Positions 1 to 7,299 of a DNA stretch of 33,703 nucleotides are shown here, piece after piece; positions within the stretch are counted from its first letter, which is position 1; the number at the start of each line of letters is the position of its first letter. The translations under genes were made by a program, and so were the position numbers. The notes beneath the pieces are model-generated. The model saw nothing but the letters and a program-made list of their open reading frames with translations. It was not told where the DNA came from and searched no databases. The DNA is taken from NCBI GenBank assembly GCA_016742125.1, contig JACVCM010000006.1, positions 25,001 to 58,703 of the forward strand, given 5' to 3'. The stretch is from Sphingomonadaceae bacterium (GTDB lineage: Bacteria > Pseudomonadota > Alphaproteobacteria > Sphingomonadales > Sphingomonadaceae).

Positions 1-2
1 AC

Positions 3-17
3 GTTCCATTTATGTTC
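3..17 (+). promoter_or_regulatory. LexA-like box GTTC-N7-GTTC
   Basis: Two direct GTTC half sites at 3-6 and 14-17 are separated by exactly seven bases (catttat). GTTC-N7-GTTC is the known SOS operator of alphaproteobacterial LexA. It lies ten bases before the start codon of the first gene, so a repressor there could block transcription from a promoter lying mostly outside the window. An eight-base match can occur by chance. Confidence 0.4.
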
Positions 18-30
18 CAATACATAAATG
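7..30 (+). repeat. Perfect 9-bp inverted repeat over a start codon
   Basis: The arm CATTTATGT (7-15) is the exact reverse complement of ACATAAATG (22-30), with a six-base loop TCCAAT. The right arm includes the ATG at 28-30. In RNA it would hide the start codon in a hairpin; in DNA it could be an operator. It overlaps the LexA-like element. No purine-rich ribosome binding site is visible before this ATG. Confidence 0.6.
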
Positions 31-465
31 ACCGACTCACCCCCACCAACCTCACCCACCCAGCTCCTCGCCGATGAGGAGCTGCTCGCCTTCAGCCCCG
101 TTCCGCTCGACCGCAAACGCAGCAATGGCTGGACGGCGGCGCAGCAGGAGCGGTTTATTGTCGCGCTGGCCGTCATGGGCTCGGTGGGGCAGGCGGCGAA
201 GGCGGTGGGGATGAGCAGGCAGTCGGCCTATAATCTGCGCGAGCGGCCCGGCGCGGAGAGCTTTGCGAAAAGCTGGGACGCAGGCATCGAGATGGGTCGC
301 GCGCGGCAGTTCGACCATGCGATGACGCGCGCGATCAACGGTGTCACCACCATCACCGTCCGGCGCGGCGGCGCGGTGACGGTCAATGGCGGGCCCGACA
401 TGCGCATCCTGCAAAGCGCGCTGCGTAGTGAGGATATGCGCGGGGGTGGGAGTGCGTTGCCGTGA
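28..465 (+). CDS. Small HTH-like conserved sphingomonad protein
   Basis: Encodes 145 residues. Residues about 35-75 (WTAAQQERFIVALAVMGSVG, then QAAKAVGMSRQSAYNLRERP) look like a helix-turn-helix of the kind found in small-terminase-like proteins. The next part (FAKSWDAGIEMGR... RAINGV) matches a pattern I recall from uncharacterised sphingomonad proteins, in which the HTH is followed by an 'AWDAAL..' segment and a 'AI.GV..' segment. Those relatives are usually longer, so this copy may be shortened at its C-terminus. DNA binding is inferred from the HTH pattern only. The start lies inside a perfect inverted repeat just after a LexA-like box, so damage-inducible expression is possible. No clear ribosome binding site is seen, and the next methionine is about 50 residues in, within the HTH. 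Confidence 0.65.
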   Translation: MTDSPPPTSPTQLLADEELLAFSPVPLDRKRSNGWTAAQQERFIVALAVMGSVGQAAKAVGMSRQSAYNLRERPGAESFAKSWDAGIEMGRARQFDHAMTRAINGVTTITVRRGGAVTVNGGPDMRILQSALRSEDMRGGGSALP

Positions 466-480
466 AACGTCACCGTCGCC

Positions 481-531
481 CTGAGCCTGTCGAAGGGCGC
501 TTATCGGCTGGGCATGCTTCGACAAGCTCAG
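481..531. repeat. Sphingomonad-type palindromic repeat
   Basis: The left arm ctgagcctgtcgaag (481-495) pairs with cttcgacaagctcag (517-531) at all but one position, around a 21-base centre. This CTGAGC-TGTCGAAG palindrome is a familiar dispersed intergenic element in sphingomonad genomes. It sits just after the first gene and could form a transcript-ending or stabilising stem, although no T-run follows. Confidence 0.7.
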
Positions 532-560
532 CACTTCGGTTTTGGTAAATGGGCTAGCAC

Positions 561-615
561 TAAATTGACAAACTGGACAGTTACCCCCTGCCTTTGTGTG
601 AATCTTGTCAATTTA
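561..615. repeat. 11-bp perfect inverted repeat with inner hairpin
   Basis: taaattgacaa (561-571) and ttgtcaattta (605-615) are exact reverse complements, 33 bases apart. Inside lies a second small palindrome, aactg-ga-cagtt (571-582). The rest of the 466-667 gap shows no coding potential that I trust. The element could be an operator for the downstream flippase gene or the ends of a very small mobile remnant; no flanking target duplication was recognised. Confidence 0.55.
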
Positions 616-667
616 AGCGGCCTGCAGGGCAAGCTTTGGTAAGCTTTTCCGCCTATAAGACGCTGCC

Positions 668-2179
668 ATGGATTTGACTGCCCTTAACGACCGGGTTGCA
701 CCCGAAGAGTTTGGAAGCCGCGTGAAATCGGCGGTTTTCTGGCGTTCGGGCACGCAAATTCTGGCACAGTTAATAAGCTGGGGTTCGACACTGGCGGTCA
801 TCCGAATCCTTGAACCGAGCGATTACGGCCTGTTTGCGATGACTTCCGTGGTTCTGGTATTCCTCAACTTCCTCAACGGCTATGGCTTCGTTTCGGCGCT
901 GATCCAGTCGGAAAAGGTGGAGCCGATCCGGATTCGCCAGGCTTTCGGCATGCTGATTCTGGTAAATGCGGGGCTCGCCACAACACAGTTCTTCGCGGTC
1001 GCGCCGCTGGCGGCGGCCTATTACAAGGAACCGATTATCGCCGACATGCTGCGCTGGCAGTCGCTGATATATCTGTCGACGCCGTTCCTGATCCTGCCTG
1101 AAGCGATGCTGACGCGGAATCTGGATTTCAGGAAACCGGCTATCGTCAACCTCACCTCCGCTTTTGTGGGCGCGGCCATCGCCTTGGGCATGGCGTTTCA
1201 GGGCTATGGCGTCTGGACACTCGTGTTCGCGCCGATTGCGATATTCTGGACGCGCGCGATGGCGTTGATGGTCGCGACCAGATTCTGGATCCGGCCCAGT
1301 TTCGACTTTACCGGTGCGGGCGGTATCTTCGGTTTCGGTACCGCGATGCTCGCAGCGCATGGTTTCTGGATCGTGCAAAGCCAGTCCGATATCTTTATCG
1401 CTGGCCGCGCGTTCGACAACCATGACCTTGGCCTTTACGCCGAAGCGCTTTTCCTGACGCAGATATTCGCCGCGAAATTCGTGCCGCCGCTGAACGAAGT
1501 TGCGTTTCCCGCTTATGCCCGCCTGCAGAACGACCGGGCGGCGCTGTCCGCCGGTTTCCTGAAAGCGGTGCGGCTCATCATGCTGATCGCCTGCCCGCTC
1601 TATCTTGGCATGGCAGTCAGTGCGCAGCCTTTTGTCGATGTGCTGATGGGACCGAAATGGTCGGAGGCCGCGCCTATTGTCGCGATCCTTGCCCTGGCGA
1701 TGCCGGTGATGACCCTGCACATCCTGTTTGCGCCCGCGCTCAACGCGCTCGGGCTGCCCAGCATCGTTGTACGCAATTCCATCCTTGGCGCGATCCTGAT
1801 GCCGGCGGTCTATCTCTTCGCGGTGCAATATGGCGCCGATGGCCTTGCCTGGGGTTGGCTGGTTGCGTTTCCGGTCTTGCTCGCCTTTACGATTTATCAG
1901 GCGCGCCCGCATATCGGTTTTACGGTGAGGGGATTGGCGGCATCGGTGCTGCCGGGGCTCGTTGCAGCCGTGGCGATGGCAGGGCTGGTCTGGGCGGCGG
2001 ACCGCGCGCTGCTGCTGAAATGGTGGCCCGATGTGCCTGCGCCCATCCATCTTGCGGTGCTCGTGGCGGTCGGCGGCCTCGCCTACACCACTATGCTCTG
2101 GTTCGGTGCGCGGCAGACCTTCATGGAAGTCGTCAACCTTGTAATCCGCCGCAAACCGCCTGCGGTCGTTACGCCTTGA
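668..2179 (+). CDS. Polysaccharide/LPS flippase (Wzx/WzxC-like)
   Basis: A 503-residue hydrophobic protein with the pattern of about 12-14 membrane helices expected for the MOP-superfamily polysaccharide exporters. The N-terminal part (FWRSGTQILAQLISWGSTLA, then RILEPSDYGLFAM) is the hallmark start of WzxC-type lipopolysaccharide/exopolysaccharide flippases, which move lipid-linked repeat units across the inner membrane. The central segment AYARLQND and the ...GPKW region are also typical. Length is normal for the family. There are no glycosyltransferase neighbours, so the substrate cannot be guessed. The gene ends 11 bases into the convergent oxygenase gene. A long reverse-strand frame across it is a shadow. 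Confidence 0.88.
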   Translation: MDLTALNDRVAPEEFGSRVKSAVFWRSGTQILAQLISWGSTLAVIRILEPSDYGLFAMTSVVLVFLNFLNGYGFVSALIQSEKVEPIRIRQAFGMLILVNAGLATTQFFAVAPLAAAYYKEPIIADMLRWQSLIYLSTPFLILPEAMLTRNLDFRKPAIVNLTSAFVGAAIALGMAFQGYGVWTLVFAPIAIFWTRAMALMVATRFWIRPSFDFTGAGGIFGFGTAMLAAHGFWIVQSQSDIFIAGRAFDNHDLGLYAEALFLTQIFAAKFVPPLNEVAFPAYARLQNDRAALSAGFLKAVRLIMLIACPLYLGMAVSAQPFVDVLMGPKWSEAAPIVAILALAMPVMTLHILFAPALNALGLPSIVVRNSILGAILMPAVYLFAVQYGADGLAWGWLVAFPVLLAFTIYQARPHIGFTVRGLAASVLPGLVAAVAMAGLVWAADRALLLKWWPDVPAPIHLAVLVAVGGLAYTTMLWFGARQTFMEVVNLVIRRKPPAVVTP

Positions 2180-3104
2180 GCAACCCGATTTCGATCAGTC
2201 GTTCGCGCAGATAGTCATCGGCCAGAATCGGCTCTGGATAGCGATCGGGGTTTTCCGCCGTGATGCACTGCGGCAGCGTCGTGATCGGATAATCCGAATT
2301 CAGATGCAGGAAAAACGGCATCGAATAACGGCTGAACGTCGACCGCTCACCGGTCGGATTGACGACCCGATGCGTGGTCGAGGGCAGGACATGATTGCAC
2401 AGCCGCTGCAGCATGTCGCCGACATTGATGGCCAGCCCCCCTTCGGGTGGCGACACGTCCATCCAGCTTCCGTCGGGGCGCAGGATTTGCAGGCCAGCCT
2501 CTTCGGCGCCCAGCAACAGCGTGATCAGGTTGATATCTTCATGCGCGCCGGCCCGGATGCAGCCTTCGGCATCGCCCTCGATCGGCGGATAATGCAAGAG
2601 GCGCAAAATGGAGTTGCCGACATTGATCTTGTCTTCGAACCAGTCCGCAGGCAGCCCGAGATAAATCGCGATATAGGACAATATCCGCGCGCCAACCCGG
2701 TCGAAGTCGGCGTACAGCTCCTCGTAAACCTCGCGGAAACGGGGCACCGAGTCAGGCCAGATATTGCGCAACATTGCAGTTTCGAGGGGATGCCCCGCGG
2801 GCAATGTCCGCCCGACATGCCAGAACTCCTTCAGGTCATGATGCTCGGCACCCTTGGCAATCTCGGTCTTGAAGGGCGTATAACCGCGTTGACCCGCGAT
2901 ATTGGCGTCATAGCCGCGCCGCTTGGCGTCCTCCGGCTGATCGAACAGTTCCTTCGACAGCCGCCACGCTTCCTTCACCAGTTGCGGATCCAGGCCGTGA
3001 TCGACGACCTTGGCGAAACCGTAGGTTCTGAAACTGTTACCGAGCGCCTGTGCAATTGCATCGGCATCGCCCCCGGCAAGCGAAATATCGGGCATCTGAC
3101 TCAT
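2169..3104 (-). CDS. 2-oxoglutarate/Fe(II) oxygenase, isopenicillin N synthase family
   Basis: A 311-residue protein with the double-stranded beta-helix core of isopenicillin N synthase-like dioxygenases. The iron ligands are visible: H188 and D190 in GAHEDINLIT and the distal H245 in TTHRVVNP. The 2-oxoglutarate-binding RxS motif is R259-Y-S261. The N-terminal stretch (FRTYGFAKVVDHGLD) is the usual non-haem dioxygenase N-terminal domain. Members oxidise small organic substrates with O2 and 2-oxoglutarate; the substrate here is unknown. The start ATG is at 3104. Its upstream region is shared with the divergent EVE gene and contains an FNR-like palindrome. Confidence 0.88.
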   Translation of the reverse strand: MSQMPDISLAGGDADAIAQALGNSFRTYGFAKVVDHGLDPQLVKEAWRLSKELFDQPEDAKRRGYDANIAGQRGYTPFKTEIAKGAEHHDLKEFWHVGRTLPAGHPLETAMLRNIWPDSVPRFREVYEELYADFDRVGARILSYIAIYLGLPADWFEDKINVGNSILRLLHYPPIEGDAEGCIRAGAHEDINLITLLLGAEEAGLQILRPDGSWMDVSPPEGGLAINVGDMLQRLCNHVLPSTTHRVVNPTGERSTFSRYSMPFFLHLNSDYPITTLPQCITAENPDRYPEPILADDYLRERLIEIGLLKA

Positions 3105-3146
3105 ATCTATGCGAATAGCCCTTGACCTATTGCTGCGCCAGCGAAA

Positions 3147-3160
3147 TTGACCTCGGTCAA
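3147..3160. promoter_or_regulatory. FNR/FixK-like palindrome TTGAC-CTCG-GTCAA
   Basis: TTGACCTCGGTCAA fits the Crp/FNR-family pattern TTGAY-N4-RTCAA exactly. It lies between the divergent oxygenase and EVE genes. Centred at 3153.5, it would sit at about -41.5 for a minus-strand transcript starting near 3112, just before the oxygenase ATG. It also directly abuts the EVE ribosome binding site (AGGAG, 3163-3167), where a bound protein would block. A TTGACC copy also occurs at 3122-3127. Confidence 0.4.
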
Positions 3161-3174
3161 ACAGGAGACCTGAA

Positions 3175-3588
3175 ATGGCAAAACAGTACTGGCTGATGAA
3201 GTCCGAACCCGACGTCTACAGCTATGACGATCTGGTGGCGGAGAAAGAAGGCACATGGGACGGGGTGCGCAACCACAGTGCCGCCCTGAACCTGAAAGCC
3301 ATGAAAGTCGGCGACGAGGCCTTTTTCTATCACAGCAATATCGGGCTGGAGATCGTGGGAATCATCACGATCAGCAAGGAACATTTCATCGACCCGACTG
3401 ACGAAAAGACCCGCTTTGTCGCCGTGAAGGTGAAGCCGCTACGCAAACTCGCGAGCCCGGTGCCGCTCAAGGCCATCAAGGCCAACGCAAAGCTCGCCGA
3501 CATGGATCTCGTCCGGCTCTCCCGCCTCTCGGTTGGAAAAGTCAAGCCGGTCGAGTGGAAAGAGATATTGAAGATGGCGGGCGAGTGA
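3175..3588 (+). CDS. EVE domain protein (modified-base reader family)
   Basis: A 137-residue protein that is essentially one EVE (PUA-like) domain. The opening KQYWLMKSEPDVYSYDDL, the segment GTWDGVRNHSAALNL and GDEAFFYHSN are the conserved blocks of bacterial and eukaryotic THYN1-like proteins. EVE domains bind modified bases in nucleic acid and are found in stand-alone form in many proteobacteria. A good AGGAG site lies seven bases before the ATG. The stop codon overlaps the GTG start of the ATP-grasp gene (GTGA), so the two are translationally coupled. The cellular role is not known; the partner suggests metabolism or modification of a small molecule. Confidence 0.9.
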   Translation: MAKQYWLMKSEPDVYSYDDLVAEKEGTWDGVRNHSAALNLKAMKVGDEAFFYHSNIGLEIVGIITISKEHFIDPTDEKTRFVAVKVKPLRKLASPVPLKAIKANAKLADMDLVRLSRLSVGKVKPVEWKEILKMAGE

Positions 3589-4490
3589 CCACAGTCAAAA
3601 TTGCAATCCTTGCGCCTGTCCCCCAATATGAGGAAGACTGGTCGCACATCCGCGCCGACTATTTGCGACTGTTTGGCGAAGGTACAACATTTGTCGACTG
3701 GACCATGGCGAATGGCCTCGACGCATTCGACCTCGTGACCCCACTCCTTGCCTGGGGTTATCAGCGAGACTGCCCGCGCTGGTTCGCCCTTCTCGACCGC
3801 CTGGAGGCCGACAATATAAGTGTAGCCAATCCGGTAAGGGTGTTACGCTGGAACAGCGACAAAGCCTATCTCGCCCAACTGGCTGAGGCCGGTATCGCTA
3901 CCGTTCCGACGCGCATGAGCGACGCCCTGACACCGGCCGATCTGGACGCTGCGCGGGTGGCGTTCGACACCCATATACTGGTAATCAAACCTCCGATCTC
4001 GGGCGGCGCCGACGGCACATACCGGATCAGCGCTGGCGATGCTATTCCCGATCGCGTCGCAGGCCAGCGGATGATGATCCAGCCCTATCAGCCGAGCATC
4101 GCCTCCGAGGGCGAATACTCGCTTTTCTATTTCGACGGTATCTTCGGTCACTCTATCATCAAGCGCCCCGCCGCCGCCGACTTTCGCGTGCAAGACCAGT
4201 TTGGCGGTTATGAAGAGGCGATGCCTGCGCCAAATGCCGCGCGGGTCTTGGCCGAAGCCGCATTGGCGGCAACCGCCGAGATCACCCGAAGCGGCCCACT
4301 TGCCTATGCCCGCGTCGATATGCTGCGCGATAATGATGGTCAGTTCCGGCTGATGGAACTCGAATTGATCGAACCGTCCCTATTCCTCCGATTCGCTGAC
4401 GATGGCGGCGCGGCTTTCGCCAGGGCCTTGACAGGTTTGGCATTGGGCATCGGGCAAACCGCGGGAACTATGAAGCGGCCAATGGATTGA
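3585..4490 (+). CDS. ATP-grasp ligase, RimK/glutathione synthetase-like
   Basis: About 301 residues from a GTG start that overlaps the EVE stop codon. A start further upstream is possible in frame but would lie inside the EVE gene. Features of the ATP-grasp fold are visible: a pre-ATP region with VLRWNSDKAYLAQLAEAGI, the lysine strand HILVIKPPISGGADGTYRI, the hinge region MMIQPYQPSIASEGEYSLFY, and the metal-binding end RLMELELIEPSLF. This group is often annotated as glutathione synthetase-like or as similar to DcsG cyclo-ligase. It should join a carboxylate to an amine or thiol with ATP; the substrates cannot be read from the sequence. Confidence 0.8.
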   Translation: MTTVKIAILAPVPQYEEDWSHIRADYLRLFGEGTTFVDWTMANGLDAFDLVTPLLAWGYQRDCPRWFALLDRLEADNISVANPVRVLRWNSDKAYLAQLAEAGIATVPTRMSDALTPADLDAARVAFDTHILVIKPPISGGADGTYRISAGDAIPDRVAGQRMMIQPYQPSIASEGEYSLFYFDGIFGHSIIKRPAAADFRVQDQFGGYEEAMPAPNAARVLAEAALAATAEITRSGPLAYARVDMLRDNDGQFRLMELELIEPSLFLRFADDGGAAFARALTGLALGIGQTAGTMKRPMD

Positions 4491-4544
4491 CTTATCTGAT
4501 CGACCTGCACCTCCGCAACGGTCGGCAACAGAGAGGATCAAGCC

Positions 4545-4727
4545 ATGGGCGAACTGAAAGACAAAGCCAAAGGACTTGGCAATGAAATCGCGGGAAATGT
4601 GAAGCAGGCTGCCGGTCGTGCAAGTAACAACCCCAGCCTTGAGGCCGAAGGCCTTGCGCAGGAGCGCAAAGGCGAAAACCAGAATCTGAGTGGCAAGGTC
4701 AAAGGCGCGCTCGGCGACAAAGTCTGA
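4545..4727 (+). CDS. CsbD family stress protein
   Basis: A 60-residue, lysine/alanine-rich hydrophilic protein beginning GELKDKAKGLGNEIAGNVKQ and repeating a similar unit near its end (LSGKVKGALGDKV). This is the CsbD pattern: small proteins made in large amounts under general stress, of unknown mechanism. The ribosome binding site is agagga about ten bases upstream. It is followed directly by a strong terminator, so the transcript ends here. Confidence 0.9.
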   Translation: MGELKDKAKGLGNEIAGNVKQAAGRASNNPSLEAEGLAQERKGENQNLSGKVKGALGDKV

Positions 4728-4744
4728 AACCACCTAAGCCAACG

Positions 4745-4772
4745 AAAAGGCCGCCGCTTTTGGCGGCCTTTT
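4745..4772. terminator. Bidirectional rho-independent terminator
   Basis: aaaaggccgcc (4745-4755) and ggcggcctttt (4762-4772) form a perfect 11-bp stem around a six-base loop. The A-run on one side and T-run on the other allow it to work in both directions, serving csbD on the plus strand and the glutathione transferase gene on the minus strand, whose stop codon touches it. Confidence 0.92.
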
Positions 4773-5458
4773 CATGCCTGGCGGTAGTCGGCAGTTATTT
4801 CTCCGCAGGCGCGCAATTCTTCCTCATGCCCCGCCTCGCGCCAGCTTTCCCGCAGAGCGTCGTTTTCCCACGCAAGCATCGCTGGCAAAGTAAGCATCTT
4901 GTGCACCCATTCGGCCCCAGCATGGCCGACATCGAGACCATAAGTCCGCACGCGAAAAGCGACCGGGGCGAAAAAGGCATCGACGGCCGTAAATGCCGAT
5001 CCTGCCAGGAATGGCCCTCCGAAGCTATCGAGACCCTGTGCCCACAATTCGGTTATGCGCCTTACATCACGACTTAGCGCGTCTGACATGGGTTTGGGCT
5101 TTACCCGCACTCCCACATTCATCGTACAGTCGTTCCTGAGTGCGGAAAACCCGCTGTGCATCTCGGCTGCAGCGCACATTGCCCAGGCGCGGGCCGTTTC
5201 CGCAACCGGCCACACCCCCTCATGCCGGTCGGCAAGATAAAGCACTATACCGAGCGAGTCCCAGATCGTGCGTTCCCCGTCGATCAACACGGGCACCTGT
5301 CCTGTCGGCGAAAAGGCGCGGAAAGCATCATAATTGCTCATCGCGGCGAACGGCTCCAGCCGGTCCTCGAACGGAATGCCGAGCACGGTCATGAGTAGCC
5401 AGGGCCTGAGGCTCCAGCTCGAATAATTGCGGTTTGCGGTTATGAGGGTGTAGGGCAT
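4772..5458 (-). CDS. Glutathione S-transferase family protein
   Basis: A 228-residue protein with the two-domain GST arrangement. The thioredoxin-like N-terminal part starts LITANRNYSSWSLRPWLLM, with the SSWSLR serine/arginine motif of the zeta/YfcF-like bacterial GSTs, then GQVPVLIDGERTIWDS, which holds the cis-proline and the Asp-Ser that binds the glutathione gamma-glutamyl end. The alpha-helical C-terminal half contains SAFTAVDAFFAPV, the usual N-capping box. Likely role is glutathione conjugation or isomerisation of a small electrophile. The start ATG is only 28 bases from the divergent next gene. Confidence 0.88.
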   Translation of the reverse strand: MPYTLITANRNYSSWSLRPWLLMTVLGIPFEDRLEPFAAMSNYDAFRAFSPTGQVPVLIDGERTIWDSLGIVLYLADRHEGVWPVAETARAWAMCAAAEMHSGFSALRNDCTMNVGVRVKPKPMSDALSRDVRRITELWAQGLDSFGGPFLAGSAFTAVDAFFAPVAFRVRTYGLDVGHAGAEWVHKMLTLPAMLAWENDALRESWREAGHEEELRACGEITADYRQA

Positions 5459-5486
5459 GATATGCCTCTAGCCGAAGGAGATTGCC

Positions 5487-6050
5487 ATGTCAGCCTTGCT
5501 TGCCCTTGCTTTCCTAAGCCAGTCGATTGTGACCGAATGCGACCGGCTTGCCGCGCATCCAAGCGACCCGGACAAGGTCGCGCCGGGCGTGCCGGAGGGC
5601 AAGGTAGATTTGCCTGCAGCGATTGAAGCTTGTCAGGCGGCCGTGAAGGCCGATCCAGCCAATGGTCGCCTCAACTACCAACTGGCACGCACGCTCGGCT
5701 ATGCCGGACGCGGCAAGGAAGCTGCACCCTATCGTGAGGCGGCTGTAAAGGCCGACTATCCGCAGGCATTGTTCGTGGTTGGATATATCCATCTGCTCGG
5801 CCACAACGACGCCGCCAAGGATGTGTGCAAGGCAGGGGACCTCATTCATCGTTCAGCGCTCAGAGGCCGGCATGCGGGACTGGTCGGCTTTCCGCATTGG
5901 TCGCTGCAGGGCGCGTTCAACGGCTGCGTCGTCAAACAGGACCGAAGCGAAATGCGCGGGTTCCTCGAACAGGCGAAGACAATGTCCAAAGGCGACTTTT
6001 ATCAAATGCTGCTTATCGAGTCGCTCGAAGCGAGATTGGTGGGCAACTAG
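5487..6050 (+). CDS. Small TPR/Sel1-like repeat protein
   Basis: A 187-residue protein with a short hydrophobic N-terminus that may be a weak export signal or anchor, followed by helical pairs: LPAAIEACQAAVKADPANGR, LNYQLARTLGYAGRGKEAAP and LFVVGYIHLLGHNDAAKDVC resemble TPR/Sel1 units. A clear AAGGAG site at 5475-5480 supports the start. Function is unknown; such repeats usually mediate protein contacts. Its stop overlaps the convergent serine hydrolase stop by four bases. Confidence 0.7.
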   Translation: MSALLALAFLSQSIVTECDRLAAHPSDPDKVAPGVPEGKVDLPAAIEACQAAVKADPANGRLNYQLARTLGYAGRGKEAAPYREAAVKADYPQALFVVGYIHLLGHNDAAKDVCKAGDLIHRSALRGRHAGLVGFPHWSLQGAFNGCVVKQDRSEMRGFLEQAKTMSKGDFYQMLLIESLEARLVGN

Positions 6051-7291
6051 GCTTTGCTGCGATCCGGCAAATCGTCAACGTGGAGCCAGCGCCTATCGGT
6101 TTGGCCGAAGAAGCTGTCGAACACCGCGAACGGGATACGGAAGGGGCGCCCCCAATTGCTGTTCCACATCGCAACCACGCCCGTTTTGGCTTTGGGATCG
6201 AAGATCAGCGTCGTGCGATAGCCATCGACCGCCCCCGAATGGCCGATCAGTCGGTGCCCGGCATAATCGAAGCTTCGCCAACCAAGGCCGTATGCAGCAT
6301 TGCTGTTAGCCTGCCGCAGTTCGCCTCCATAGAGCCGTGCCGTGTTCACGCGCGGTGCTTGCGCCACACGCAGCACAGTGGGGGGCAGAACATCGGGTCG
6401 TTCACCCATCGCCGCCTGCATCCACTTGGCAAAATCGACAATGTTACTTTCGATGCCGGCGGCGGCGGGTACTCGCCAGTAACTTTCTTTGAGGTCGCGC
6501 ACCTGCGAACCATTATGCGGCCGCGCCCATTCTTTTGCGCCGGTCAGCCCGGTCATGCCGAAGTTTGCGCTTTTCATACCCAGCGGCAGGAACAGGCGTT
6601 CGCTGACGAGATCGGCATAATGCCGGTTTGTCGCCTGTCCCAATATCTCGCTGGCAGCATCAAAAGCGAGATTCTGGTAAGTATGGCACGTGCCTGGCTC
6701 GCACTGTAGTGGCGCAGCAGCGAGTTCGGAACGGATCGAGACGGGACTTTCGCCACCCTCCAACTTCTCATCATAGGCGTTTTTGGTGAGACCTGTCTGC
6801 TGCGCAAGCAGTTGCGCGAAGGTTATACGCGTTTCTGCGCCCTGCGGTAGCCGCAACGAGGTCCGCCAGCTTGCCACGGGACGGTCCAGATCGACTGTCG
6901 CTTCGCTTGCGAGCAGCGCAGCCATCGTTCCTGCGACGGTCTTGGACACCGATGCCCAGCGAAACAGTGTGTCGGGCGTCACCGCCGTGCCTGTCGATTT
7001 GTCGGTCACTCCATAGGCGCGCACGAAGCGAAGCTGGCCATCCTCGACCACTGCGACCGCCAGTCCCGCCATTTCGGGTTGCGCCGCAAGCATCGCCAAT
7101 TGCCGGTCGAGCGTGCCATAATCGACCTGCCCGCGCCATTCGTCCGGTGTATCGGGCAGGTTGGCTTCGGTCTTCGCGAACAAGGGCGGCGCAATCGTCG
7201 CGGGTATTTCGCTTCCGGCAAAGTTAAGGCCATAGAAGCTGATGGCAGCGAGTAGTGCTGCTGCTATCGAGGCTTTAATTGCGCGTCGCAT
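6047..7291 (-). CDS. Serine hydrolase, class C beta-lactamase/PBP-like
   Basis: A 414-residue protein with an N-terminal hydrophobic stretch (residues about 5-25: IKASIAAALLAAISFYGLNF) that is a signal peptide or anchor. The beta-lactamase superfamily motifs are present: SxxK as S114-V-S-K117 in RWASVSKTVAG, YxN as Y205-Q-N207, and the third box as HSG near the C-terminus (IGHSGAVDGYR). The family includes D,D-peptidases, esterases and beta-lactamases, and most members of this kind are esterase- or peptidase-like rather than resistance enzymes. It is the last gene of the minus-strand operon, starting eight bases after scoB ends. Confidence 0.87.
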   Translation of the reverse strand: MRRAIKASIAAALLAAISFYGLNFAGSEIPATIAPPLFAKTEANLPDTPDEWRGQVDYGTLDRQLAMLAAQPEMAGLAVAVVEDGQLRFVRAYGVTDKSTGTAVTPDTLFRWASVSKTVAGTMAALLASEATVDLDRPVASWRTSLRLPQGAETRITFAQLLAQQTGLTKNAYDEKLEGGESPVSIRSELAAAPLQCEPGTCHTYQNLAFDAASEILGQATNRHYADLVSERLFLPLGMKSANFGMTGLTGAKEWARPHNGSQVRDLKESYWRVPAAAGIESNIVDFAKWMQAAMGERPDVLPPTVLRVAQAPRVNTARLYGGELRQANSNAAYGLGWRSFDYAGHRLIGHSGAVDGYRTTLIFDPKAKTGVVAMWNSNWGRPFRIPFAVFDSFFGQTDRRWLHVDDLPDRSKA

Positions 7292-7299
7292 TCTACCGC

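Noticed and set aside
561..667. Insertion sequence remnant before the flippase gene
   Set aside because: There is an inverted repeat but no transposase fragment and no clear target duplication.
770..2050. Long reverse-strand open frame (426 codons) opposite the flippase gene
   Set aside because: It is rich in Arg, His and Gln with no domain pattern, as expected for the antisense of a high-GC membrane protein gene; the plus strand gives a clear flippase.
5825..6709. Plus-strand open frame (294 codons) across the repeat protein and serine hydrolase genes
   Set aside because: Overlaps two better genes and lacks any protein-like pattern; the hydrolase has all three active-site motifs.
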